Counted from the stretch's first letter, positions 52,901-63,651 are shown. The stretch is DNA of 64,000 nucleotides from Aspidapion aeneum (GCA_963576565.1 OY755039.1:27666602-27730601); one strand, 5' to 3'. The notes: generated by a model from the sequence alone, not told the origin. Made by a program: numbers and translations.

Positions 52901-54115
52901 CAGTAGCGACTGCTACAGGGAGGGCAACGGGGCAGTGCCCTCCCAAAACTAGACAAAAAACAGTATTTTTAATTGATTTATTTTTAAAAAGTTAAATTTT
53001 CTACGACATAATTGTCTAGTTCCTTTTATTATCTGTGGTTAACAATAAGCGATCAATTGGGTGAACTTTTTTAGCGTAAATAATTACAAGCCGGCAGCGC
53101 CGCGCGGGGCAAGTTTTCAATTTCCCCCGTTTTTCTGCGGTGTATGGGTGGCAGTTCTCGAGCGGGGGCCAGGCGGTAGAATGTTTTTTTAGTTGACGGC
53201 TATCATCATCGTGCGGAAGCGTTCGTTGCCCTTTCTAATGTTGTCGGTTCTATCCTTAGTAAAGACAAAAAAATATATATATCAAATTATATTGATTTTC
53301 ACAATAAACTTTTTAATGTAAATAAAATGCTTTGATTTGGGATTTGTCAGTAGTAAAAAGCCTTGCCGGTCGCGAGTCATTGTTTGTTTTCGTTATCGTT
53401 TGTTTATAAAATGGAAATAAATACCGTCGATTACAGAATTAACTGTGCAAATTTAAATACGTTGACATATGAACTTCCCTTACAAATAAAATCTTTAGGG
53501 CCACATAGACCGGACCTAAAAATTAACCAAAATTTTAGTGTAAGTAATACCGCGGGGTGTTCTCTAAAAACTTATAATAGAAAATTTAATAAAAAATTAT
53601 ACGATGCTGAAAACAGGTTGTGCGGTTGTGAAAAAAGTAATGTTTGCTTTATTTGTCTTGTTATGAACAATCCACGAAGTGATCCTGCGTGCAAATGGAA
53701 TGTGTGATATCAAGCACTTTATTGAAAAGTTAAAAAGACACAAAGTAAGTGGTATTTATTTAAATAACCACATAGAATTTTCTATGCTAGGCAAGGCTGA
53801 TATTAGGTGCCAATTGAATAGTGCCTATAGGCAAAACATTACCGAACATAATGAAAATGTGACAAAAATTAGACATATACTTAGTAGGTTAATAGACTGT
53901 TTAAAATTCTGTGGGATTTTTGAGGTCGCTCTACGGGGCCATAAAAAAGAAAGGCGAATGGACTTTATCTATAAACAAATAAACTAAAAACTACACCAAG
54001 TAGCTGCTTGTTTGGAAAATACTAAAAAATTGTTTCGGTAAGTTTTCTAATCTCATTTGTCATGCAATTTTTAAATTTCTGCCCCTCCCGCAAGTCCAAG
54101 CGGTCGAAAACAAAC
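52901..54115 (+). mobile_element. hAT derivative, internally deleted, in intron 1
   Basis: The left end CAGTAGCGACTGCTACAGGG matches the hAT family terminus of 38497-39566. The right end matches as far as AACGTCACTAG at about 54121 and then breaks off. The transposase body after the zinc-finger region is missing; the sequence jumps to the 3' region (ACCAAGTAGCTGCTTGTTTG) at about 53990. Confidence 0.88.
53411..53987 (+). pseudogene. hAT transposase N-terminus (TTF/ZMYM-like zinc finger)
   Basis: From ATG at 53411: MEINTVDYRINCANLNTLTY, KSLGPHRPDLKINQNF, then the zinc-finger region RLCGCEKSNVCFICLV. After a frameshift near 53690: HFIEKLKRHKVSGIYLNN, SMLGKADIRCQLNSAYRQNI, then ILSRLIDCLKFCGIFEVALR and stop. 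This is the order seen in ZMYM1-like, TTF-type hAT proteins. The catalytic domain is deleted, but this copy keeps the CGCEKSN stretch lost from the copy at 15420. Confidence 0.8.
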
Positions 54116-54300
54116 GTCACTAGATCACGAAGTTTCTTCTAGTGAAAACTACTTGTTCTACTACAACTTAACCGTAAGGTATTCTCTGTAAACTGGAAAA
54201 AAGTCTAAACATTGATAACATTTCGAAAAGTTTTAAAGTCAAGAAAGAATCCATATTCAAAACGTGCAATTAGTTTTTGGCACCATTTTCATGAAACATA

Positions 54301-55049
54301 TAGGGAAAAGGGGGCAAAATGGGATACGGGGGTAAAACGGGATACCGCAGTTTTAGCTAAGCTGCGCTAGGATAAAACCTCTTAATATCAGATATTTTAT
54401 CCCCATGACTGGTTCAACTATCTGCAACATGATTGGTGCCGGTCGGATGAGCTTAAGTTGGCTTTTGCTCAACATGTGATGTTGTGCGCTGTTTGTTGTA
54501 AAAATAGCTTAAGCATTTTGTGACGGTAAGTAATACATCATTTTGCTCCAATTTTTTTTATACCATCACTGTAAGTTATATTTTATGTTTTCTTTGCAAG
54601 AAATGGGTGCGAAATTCATGTAGGAGAGTCAACAGTGGTGACTAGGTCGCTGTAGTTCTTTATAAATTTTGTAAATACTAAATTAATTATTATAAATGTA
54701 TTTTTGATTACAACTTTTTATTTTTTAAATAAGTATTTTAAACTTGGTTAGTAGATATCTTAATAAATAAAACTTGTCTTACAAAAATATTGATTCTAAA
54801 CTGCTTCGCCCGTTTTGCCACATATTGGTATCCCATTTTACCCCGTATGTGGGACTAAATGGGGCAAGGTCAACTTTTTACAAAAATAAAAATAAAAGCA
54901 TGATTGAGTTCTAAATCTAAACTGAAAATTAAAACATAAAGATAACATATCTAGCCAACTTAATTCCAAATGCCGAACGCAATGGTGATCATTTAATAGG
55001 AGAAATAAGCTTATAAAATTAAGTATCCCATTTTGCCCCCTTTCCCCTA
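54301..55049. mobile_element. MITE with GGGGCAAAATGGGATAC ends, ~750 bp
   Basis: AGGGAAAAGGGGGCAAAATG at the left and its inverse at 55022-55049. Further inverted GGTATCCCATTTTACCCC blocks lie near 54829. Non-coding and inside intron 1 of the host gene. Confidence 0.8.
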
Positions 55050-55165
55050 CATAAATCAGACACTGTGAGGACAGCGACTTTTCTTTTCTTATTTAATTTT
55101 CTGTTTGTCTATATTATTTTTACATCCTAGATCACACTTTGGGATCCAATATAATTAAAACTTAC

Positions 55166-55239
55166 CTGTTAAGCTCCACCTGTAGCCTAGCCAATGGGTC
55201 AAAAGCTCCACTCAGTCTCCTTGGATCTTCCTTCTCCAT
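55166..55239 (-). CDS. Host gene, exon 1 (start codon exon)
   Basis: On the minus strand ATG at 55239-55237 begins MEKEDPRRLSGAFDPLARLQ, followed by VELN and a split AG. A consensus donor CAG|GTAAGT follows at 55166/55165. The 74 nt equal 24 codons plus two bases, which join exactly to the single base at the start of the 51299 exon. The chosen ATG is the first in this frame; an in-frame stop lies within the upstream AT-rich leader. Intron 1 is 3866 bp. The product is unknown. Confidence 0.75.
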
Positions 55240-56770
55240 TATGACGCCTGTCAAACTTCCAAACTGTCAAATATTTTCAAGTTACCGCCATTTTTATTCA
55301 CACCCACGTCAAATATTGTATATTTTTGTTTTTGTTTTACATTTTGAAAAAATCCTTTATTTTTAACGATGTTTGAGTATGATTTTTGTTATTTTATTGG
55401 GTGTTATGTTTGCACCTTAAATAACTTTATAGACACTAAACTGTTTAATATTATTGTAGGTAAAGCACAGGCAGGAAACGCGCCTGCCTACACTTATTAC
55501 TATAAAACGTGGTTCAATTTTTTAAGTCAATTGTTTTCATGGCCTTTGCTATGTTATGCTCGTATTCTAAAGAACCTACACTTTCATTTTTAAATTCCTT
55601 TATATCGTAGGGTGTAAACTTAGATATAAATTTGGGCTTTAATTATGGAGGGATTTTTATATTTTTTGTTTTTTCGAATTTTATCACAATCACTTTATAT
55701 GTAATATTAAAGAGATTATTATTATTACTATTTACACCAGTCTTTTTCTCCGTCTGAATGAATATTGTAAACTAATACCAACAGCTTGTAATCGTGGGTG
55801 TTTTTTTTAAGTTCTGAAAATAGAAATAAAGAAAATATTAGAGAATTTTAGATAAAAAAATTGTACGTTATTCCGATGATCACAATAACCGCAAAATGTA
55901 TAAGATATGTCAAAAATATCGAATATGTAAATAATTTAAGCAATTTAATTGAGATTTGGCGTTGTTAACTATTTGCAGCAGTATATAGTCAAGTGTCGTT
56001 GCAAGAAGTACCTTAATATTAGGCTTGCATTACAAGCATAATCAAATTTCAGTTTTTGATAACTTTATAAAATTTTGAAATTCGAAAATATTTTAATTTA
56101 GAAAAATTTTTTTCTTTTGAAAGTATTTACTAAAGGGTCTACAGTGATAAGTGTCACAATCACGGATAATCTAACAAAACATCTTTTTTCACAAAGGTTA
56201 GAAATAAATAAAAATAATATAATTTTTGGTTTAAAAATGGTAGCCATATTTAAACCTCCAAACGTCATGCGTCACTAGGAGATGTCTAATACAAATGGTG
56301 TAAGTCAGTGTCAGCTATCCGCTAGATTTACATGTTAAATTTAGCGATGATTTAACCGATGTTCACTTGTTTTGGTGGATGTGTAATTGAAAACGGATTC
56401 TAATATATCTTGTGCTTTCTACAATATTTAAATATTGATACGTATTTAATACGGTAATGCATCTTAAGATATAAGTTTTAAGTTATTTATGTATTATTTG
56501 GCTTTAAAAATTTTTGTATATAACCCCTCAGGGGTGGTACTACAATTTGAGACTATTTTTAACGGGAATCACAAACGACTAAATTTCCAAAAAATAACAT
56601 TGCGTTACAATTTTTTTATGTGGTTTTTCTTTATTTCTAAAATTAATTTGAATTTATATGAGATGAAACTCACAGAGAAATGCTTACTATCATATTGCAC
56701 ATTAGGGTGAACCAATCTTTGCAGTTATTTGACCTGTGAGTATTAAAAAATATTCTGCCAATATATGGGC
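55240..56770. other. Upstream region of the host gene, no further feature
   Basis: It would hold the 5' leader and promoter of the minus-strand gene. I could not pick out a TATA box or start site. A plus-strand 74-codon frame (55369-55593) has no motif. Confidence 0.4.
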
Positions 56771-56775
56771 CCCTA

Positions 56776-57313
56776 AGCTCACACGAGGTACTATAGTTAT
56801 AGTGTACGTGTGAGCTAATATAACTAAAAACTGAAATATATTTTATTTAACTCCAGACTAAATTACCTGTTGTTTGATACCACACAAGCCATGTTTTGAC
56901 CTTAACTCAAATTTTTGAAATCTACCCCCACCCTTAAAAAAAACAAAAAACTAAAATGTATTTGGTTAAACTCCGGATTCAATTACCTTTCGTTTGATAT
57001 CACACACGCCATATTTTCACTTAAACTCTAATTTTTAAAATATACCCCCACCCTTTTTTTTAAATAAATTAAAATGTATTTTGTTTAACTTCAGACTCAA
57101 TTACCTTTCGTTTGATATCACACACGCCATATTTTCACATAAACTCTAATTTTTGAAATCTACCCCCACCCTTTTATTTGGTTTGTATTCGGTGGATTTT
57201 GTTCATTTTTAAATGGGACCATCTCGACCCAAGACCCAGCCTAGGTACCAAATTTCATTAAAATCGGCCAAGCGGTTTTTGAGTTATGCGCGTTGGTCGT
57301 TACAGACAGACAT

Positions 57314-57372
<59 letters not shown>

Positions 57373-57539
57373 TACAGACAGACAGACAGACAGACAGACG
57401 GCGCAACAAAAAAGTTTCAGAATCATCTGAAACGCAAAGATATATAAAAATTTTTGAAATCGGAGCAACTTTTTTTTTTCAAAAAATTAGGATCACCATA
57501 GCTCACACTACTATAGTATAGTATATGTGTGAGCTAATA
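56776..57539 (+). mobile_element. Repeat unit with hairpin ends, 119-bp repeats and GACA tail
   Basis: Hairpins with AGCTCACAC/GTGTGAGCT stems, each followed by AATA, lie at 56776-56820 and 57500-57539. Between them are three tandem ~119-bp units (at ~56851, ~56970 and ~57089), each with ATTACCTTTCGTTTGATA. A conserved block follows (AAATTTCATTAAAATCGG, CCAAGCGGTTTTTGAGTTAT), then a (GACA)n microsatellite. That block plus GACA tail is a widespread insect repeat motif. CTAAT next to a hairpin recalls Helitron 3' ends, but the match is too short to classify it. Confidence 0.6.
57304..57399 (+). repeat. (GACA)n microsatellite
   Basis: About 23 units with two CATA interruptions. The frames it generates on both strands (DRQT and CLSV repeats) are not genes. 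Confidence 0.95.
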
Positions 57540-57554
57540 CATTTAAACCGGTCG

Positions 57555-57578
57555 GTATCAAGTCTATAGACTTGATAC
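57555..57578. repeat. Perfect 24-bp palindrome
   Basis: GTATCAAGTCTA followed immediately by its reverse complement, flanked by AACCGGTCG and ACCCGGTC. No partner elsewhere in the window. Confidence 0.85.
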
Positions 57579-57599
57579 TTAAACCCGGTCTAAAAGTTT

Positions 57600-58560
57600 T
57601 AAGGTCTTAGTAAAAACCGGTGTTAAAGCATTTGAAAACTTTTTACATTAATTTTTGGAATCTTTTAAAAAAATTAAAAACAGGAATGTTGAGCATTTTA
57701 AAAAATTTTACTTCCACTTTCTCTTTGTGAGCAAAGTTGAGGTTACTAACTCTTTTTTTCTGCCAAATTTAAGATGTACAAAACTAACCTCGTACGATAA
57801 AGGATTTAAAAAACACTGCTATAATACCACGTTGTTTTATTCAAAGTTAAAAATCTCTCTAATTGTGTAGATATCTTTAGGAATCTAAAGTGAATGGTGT
57901 TAACGAATAGTTTTAAAAGAAAGATGTGTCCATATCCACTTTTAGTTATGCATACTAAAATGCATTATTGGTTTTAGAACAAGAAACGAACAAGATATTT
58001 TGAAGTAATTTTTATTTTAATGATCGGTCAGTTTTTTTGTCTGTTTGTTTGGCCTATGGGTAATGCGTATCACTGTCTTAGAATCTATTAAGCTGGTTTT
58101 AATTTTATTTATCTAGTGGGATCTATTTAAACTAAAATCATAAAGCAATTGAGAAAGAATAAATCTACATCTATACCTCAAAACAAAAGTGTATTAAGGC
58201 ACAAAACCATATATACAGGGTGTCCCAGAACTAATGGGACATAGTAAAACTGTAGATTCCTTGGATCAAAATATTACAATTTAGCCATACTTGGCTTAGT
58301 CCAAAAGTTGATATTAATTGAGATGCAGGTTGTAAAACTTTATTTTTTCATTTCTATTTTATTTAATAACTTTTTTACTAATATGTTTGCAAAAAAATGT
58401 AGTAGGGGGTTCTTGGGATGAGCAATTCGACTTCGGTTAAAAATTTAATGTACATTCTACAGGGTTTTCTCTGGGTCACTAAATTTACATTGAAATCGGT
58501 GTTACTTTTTTGCACCTTCGTGTATGCCTGTTTTTATTTAAAATATGATTTTAATGTAAA
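57600..58560. other. Unassigned; isolated TIR-like end near 58214
   Basis: ACAGGGTGTCCCAGAACTAA near 58214 looks like one end of a mariner-type element. I find no matching inverted end close by. Confidence 0.35.
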
Positions 58561-58569
58561 AAGTTATAC

Positions 58570-58775
58570 TTCTTACTTTAAAACTTTTCCAGGATATTTC
58601 TAGACAGACTTGGCCAGAGATTTCCACAATATTTTTCAAATATTTGTTCTCCAGGACATTTCCAAACCTTTACACACTTTTCAATTATTTAAACTTTCCA
58701 GACTTTTTCTAAGCATTTCCACACTTATCTTCCAGACATTTAAACAAATTTTTCTTCGTTTTTTTAATCCTTTAT
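58570..58775 (+). repeat. TTTCCAGGACATTTCCAAAC array, third locus
   Basis: Degenerate words of the CCAGACTTTTCCAGAACATTT type, more decayed than at 28925 and 31926. Confidence 0.65.
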
Positions 58776-59104
58776 ATTTTTCATTGGGATGGGATCGGTT
58801 AACAAGAGCTTAAATTGCAAAAATAGTATTTCCGTCGACCATTACTCCGTTCAGATCCGTGCTTGTCGGTTTACCTATTTTTTCAACTTAAATATTTCTT
58901 CACAAAAATTTGTAGATCTCCTACCAAATCAGCAGATCTACTGAAAAATCGGCAGAGCTGGCAACTCTGGTGCGACGTCCTGTTTTCGCATTGTTTATAT
59001 CCCGGTTTTTGCTTACTTGGAGCGACCAATGAATCTGCAGTTGGGGCTTTTGCGCACTTTGACAAATCATGAGACGAGATAGACGTTAGTGAAGTTAAAA
59101 AAGT

Positions 59105-59860
59105 AGAGATACAGGTTGTTTAAGTTTTGATTTTTGTTTGTTTTTTCTTTATAATTCGTGCAGTTTTTGAGATATTTTGCCCAAACCTGGAATTTATATT
59201 TAATTACAAAGCATACATCATCAAGCATGCCAAATATTAGGAAGAAACTACAGGGTGATATTTTTTCCGGGGTCATGCCTCTTTTTTCCTCCAGAACTTT
59301 TTTACATTAACTCACTGGCAGATTCAAAAATATAAAATGAATTCCCTGTTTTATTTAAAAACTTTTTGATCTCTTGCAATCTTTTTGTATCTCTAACCGT
59401 TTTTGAGAAAATAGACAAAAAAAGATAATTTGTATCTTCGATTGCTATTCAGAAGTGACATAAAACTGGCATAAAATTAAAATAATTTAATGTAGTGATT
59501 ATTTTAAATTTAAATTTTATTTAAAAGGGTACAAATTTTCCTTTTTTGTCTTTTTTCTCGAAAACGGTTAGAGATACAAAAAATTGCAAGAGATCAAATA
59601 GTTTCTGAATAAAACAGAAAATCAATTTTATATTTTTGAGTCTGCTATTCGCTTACTGCAAAAAAGATCTCGAGGAAAAAAGGGGGCATAACCCCCGAAA
59701 AAATGTCACCCTGTAGCTTTTTCCTGATATTTGCCATGCTTAATGTTGAATGCTCTGTAGCTAAATACGCGTTTCAAATTTGCGCTGAACATCTCAAAAA
59801 CTGCACAAGCTATATTGACAAAAACAAACAAAAAATTGAAACTTTGACACCTTGTCTCGA
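59105..59860. mobile_element. Nested palindromic element, ~756 bp
   Basis: The outer arms (AGAGATACAGGTTGTTTAAG against the inverted right side) and inner arms (CTACAGGGTGATATTTTTTC at ~59248 with its inverse at ~59716) fold back around an axis near 59480. Inner arms include AACCGTTTTTGAGAAAA and GATCTCTTGCAATC on both sides. No coding content. Confidence 0.8.
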
Positions 59861-60589
59861 TAACTAAGCATTTGCGAACCTATGTTTATACAAAGTTTTT
59901 TTTGTAAAATCACTTAAAGAATAAACACCCTTTATATGCACAAAACATAACTTTAGAGAAGAAGAGACCGAAAAATAAAAAAGCAGACCCTATATGCAAT
60001 TCTAGCTTCAATGTTTCTTTACAATTTGGCCAATGACCTTATAATAGTTTCTGAAACACAGGATGGCTATTGCAATGAACATTTTATAGACTGTTCAAGT
60101 TTATTGAAGTGCGATTATAGTCCGTCAAAAATAAAATGTAAAAAGGTAGAATTCTAACACTTAGCTAAAGAGGCCTGCGAAGTAAAAGGTCTATGTGAGT
60201 CTCCCTATATATTGTTAAAACCAAAAAAGTAACTTTACCGCACACGCTCCACTTATAAACCTTAGCAAATCATCGATAAGATAGCTTTAATATTTGTTTA
60301 CATTTCAATTCCATCTAATTTGACATGTTTATTTATAAATTACATTAAATTTTTTGGAAAAAAAGTACTTATAGGTAAAATATTGTACCTAACACATGTC
60401 AAAAGTGTCTTTACCACCCTTGACGGCTTGAACGAACTCCGCTCCGCGTCGTTCGGCCAACTGCCGTCGCGTGCTCTAAAGTATTACTTTCCGCACTTGT
60501 TTAAAAAAAAACTAATATACCACCTCGTGAAAATTTTGTAACAGTCTCGTACATAATTATAGAAGTAAATAAGTATTTTCGGACATAAA
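59861..60589. other. Unassigned stretch
   Basis: A 73-codon plus-strand frame (60320-60541) has no recognised motif. No repeat partner seen. Confidence 0.35.
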
Positions 60590-60725
60590 AACAAAAACAC
60601 GCCAAACTAAAACCGCGCCAAGCAAAACAGCGTCTATGCATAAAACCGCGCTGAACCGAACCATGAGCGAGGAGCAAAGAGCGCCGAAGAGCAAAAAAGC
60701 GCCTAAATGAAATAAAAAGTTAATC
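60590..60725 (+). repeat. Word array AAAACCGCGCCAA / GAGCAAAGAGCGCC
   Basis: A short degenerate array with GCGCC every 14-20 nt. It belongs to the same CpG-bearing word style as 41270 and 60930. Confidence 0.5.
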
Positions 60726-60786
60726 AAAACCAAAACTCCGCAAAGCATTTTTTTCGAAAATTCATTTATCCTTATATAGTTTGACA

Positions 60787-60870
60787 ACGTCCTTCCCCAA
60801 CTTCCTATTTTTCCTTAAATTAGCTCCCCTTTCCTCCTCGTGAGTTCAAAATCGGTGTTAACCTAACTTG
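60787..60870 (+). repeat. Dispersed repeat family A, copy 3 (fragment)
   Basis: TTTCCTTAAATTAGCTCCCC followed by AAAATCGGTGTTAACCTAA matches the ends of copies 1 and 2. Confidence 0.6.
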
Positions 60871-60929
60871 CCCAGACGCGCGTCCTGAAGTTGCGGCGGA
60901 TTTGAACTTGTGCGAGGTTTTCTTATTGA

Positions 60930-61045
60930 AAAGATTTATTCCGGCGTGGTTTTGGCGCGTGCGATTTTGTCGCGTGCATTTTTGACGCGTGCAATTTTGA
61001 CGCGTGATATTTTGACACGTGCGATTTCGCTCGTTGTGGTTTTGT
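60930..61045 (+). repeat. Word array TTTTGACGCGTGCGA
   Basis: Seven words of 15-17 nt: GTTTTGGCGCGTGCGA, TTTTGTCGCGTGCA, TTTTGACGCGTGCAA and variants. The minus-strand translation (TRQN repeats) is an artefact. Confidence 0.8.
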
Positions 61046-61824
61046 CCGCAAACAGTAAATAAGTGGGTTGTAATTCTAGATTGACTGTATCTCTTACCAT
61101 TCACTTTTGCGAGGCTTCTATTCAATTTTTGATCTCTGCTTGAGTCCAATTAAGAAAAAAACAAATAATAGAACTCGAAATTGACGCCACTAAATAAATA
61201 CCGTATTTTTATTGTTTCCTTTTAATTAACTTTGACTGAACATCTCGTAAATTTATTTAAACTTAACTTTGGGATATGCGAGTGTTAAATAATTATATTT
61301 TTTATTGTTTTGTTAAAAACTGTGTAGTAGAGCCATATGATTTGGTTTTTGAATAGATACGTTATGGAAATTTGTTAAAATATAAAAATATAAACAATAA
61401 ATGTTGCGTATTTGTAATAATATTTAAAAATAAATATTTAAACAGTGGTATATGATATTTTATAAGATATAGATATACATATATAATATGAGCTTTGGTT
61501 AAAGACTTGTACAATGATTTAATATTTTTGCAATTATTTCTTTGGTTTTAAAATTAGTTTGATTTTGCTTATTTTAATTTCTCATTTTGCTGCAAAGTGC
61601 CATTTTCTGGAAGCTTGTGGATTTTGTTTCTGAAAAAAAAAATAAGATAATATTATATATCGTTATACAGGTACTTACAACTGAAGAAGTGCCAAAAATA
61701 CAATAAAATCCAAGACAATAAAATATAGTATAGAATCCTTGAAAGTTACTTAATTTGAAACCCATTGGTTTGAAAAGTAATTGGTTCGAAGACCCTAGGT
61801 TTCAAAGTGAATTAGATCAAAAAT
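61046..61824. other. Unassigned AT-rich stretch
   Basis: No feature supported. CCAATGGTTTG / CCATTGGTTTG-type words near 61760-61800 and 61985-62010 are too few to call an array. Confidence 0.4.
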
Positions 61825-61880
61825 CAGTAGCGCACCCAGGAAAATGTTTTGGGGGTGGGGGGAGACTTCATATATAATGC
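61825..61880 (+). mobile_element. Half copy of the CAGTGGCGCACCCAGG MITE
   Basis: CAGTAGCGCACCCAGGAAAA and a G-rich run match the left end of the MITE at 26068. No right end was found. Confidence 0.5.
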
Positions 61881-62150
61881 CATATTTTATGCTATTTTCA
61901 TGAAATATGTGGAAAATGTCTAAAAATCAGACATCAATTACTCATCGACCTAACAGTTATCGAACTAATTACATTTTAAACTAATGGTTTTTAAAATTCC
62001 AATGGTTTGCGAACTAACCCACGGGTATGAACCAAAACCTGCGACTCGATAGCATTATTTCCTCGCTGCTTTTTTAAAAAATCATTGTTTTTATTTAAAA
62101 AAATTAAAGTGATAGAAGTATGTAAAAAAAAATGAAACCAAAAAAAAACA

Positions 62151-63651
62151 GACAATTTTTGTTTCAATATAACTTTTGAACTATACCATCGATTTTAATG
62201 GGACAGACTGCACTTGGCAGAGATTTAATCAGAGTTTTGACTAAATATGTTTTTTTGTCCGCCATCTCAAAACCCAAGATGGCGGACAAAATTAAAATGT
62301 ACCCTTTAAAGATGCTCACGATCAAAATTTATTGCCATTTTAAAGTTTAAGATGGCGGACAGAATACCTGATTCTTCAAAATGGCATGTCTTTTCTTATT
62401 TTCTGTAAATGATTTAGTTTTTTTTTAATTTATAGAAAAGCACCACTTTTCCCCCGCATCAAGAGGTATAAATTAGTAAAATCGGTGTGGTCGTTCTCAA
62501 AAAATCTATTTTTGTTTCAGCCATTGTCTAACAGATTATACGATAGCATTACCAATCCTGTCGGCATACATTTACTACTAAACCGCTTTTAGGGAAATGA
62601 AAAAAAAAACATGGTGATAATTAATTGTTCCTTAAAGTAAATTATATCGAAATTTGCCGCCATATTAAAAGTTAAGATGTCAAACAGAATCAAACTTGAC
62701 CCTACAAAGAGGCACGTTTATTCTTATTTTCTGAAAATGTGTTATTTCTTTTTTAATTTATAGAAAAGCAGTAAGTAGAAAAGTAGTGCTTTTCTATAAA
62801 TGAAAAAAAAACTAAAACATTTTCGGAAAATAAGAATAAAAACGCCATTTTAAAGAATCAAATATGATTCTGTCCGACATCTTCGTAAATTCTAAGATGG
62901 CGGTAAATTTCGATCATAATCTTTAAAGAGCAATCAATTCTCACCATATTTTTTTTTATTTCACTAAATCGGTTTAGCAATAACGAATTCATAAGGAAAT
63001 TAAGGTAGACGGGATTGGCAATGCAATCGTATAATCTGTAAAACATTGATTGAAACAAAAATAAATTTTTTAAAAACTACCACACCGATTTTACTAATTT
63101 GTACCTCGTTGTGCGGGGGAAAAGTAGTGCTTTTCTATAAATTAAAAAAAAACTAAAATAGTTTCGGAAAATAAGAATAAACACACCATTTTGAAAAATA
63201 AACTATGATTCTACCCGCTATGTTAAATTTTAAGATGGCGATAAACTTTAATCATGATAAAAAGCAATCAATTTTCACCAGGATGTTTTTTATTAATTTG
63301 ATTAAAATTGGTTCGGTAATAATAATTGATATAATATGCAAAACAATGGTTGAAACAACAATATTTTTTAGAACCACTGAACCGATTCTGTTGATTCGTA
63401 CCTTGTTGTGCGTGGCAAGAATGTAGCTTTTTTATGAATTTAAAATAATAATAATTACAACGTGTTCGCAACACAAGAATAAACGAGCATCTTTAAAGGG
63501 TACATTTATATTTCGTCCGCCTTCTTGGATTTTGAGACGGCGGACAAAAGAATATATTTGGTCAAAACTTTAATTCATTCTCTGTCAAGTGCAGTTTGTT
63601 CCATTAAAATCGATGGTATAGTTCAAAAGTTATAATGAAAAAAATAATGTC
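62151..63651. mobile_element. Large palindromic element with subrepeats, ~1.5 kb
   Basis: The left GACAATTTTTGTTTCAATAT, AACTTTTGAACTATACC and ATCGATTTTAATGG blocks appear inverted at 63604-63651. The inverted match continues through GTCCGCC...TTGGGTTTTGAGATGG-like and CTTTAAAGATGCTC blocks. Inner subrepeats, each with AAGATGGCGG, CTTTTCTATAAATTAAAAAA and AAAATCGGTGTGG-like blocks, are arranged symmetrically about ~62850. Non-coding. Confidence 0.85.

Noticed and set aside
57241..57521. Frames over the GACA microsatellite
   Set aside because: Open only because the tetranucleotide repeat has no stop in those frames.
58214..58240. Complete mariner-type MITE
   Set aside because: Only one end-like sequence is visible; no inverted partner could be found nearby.
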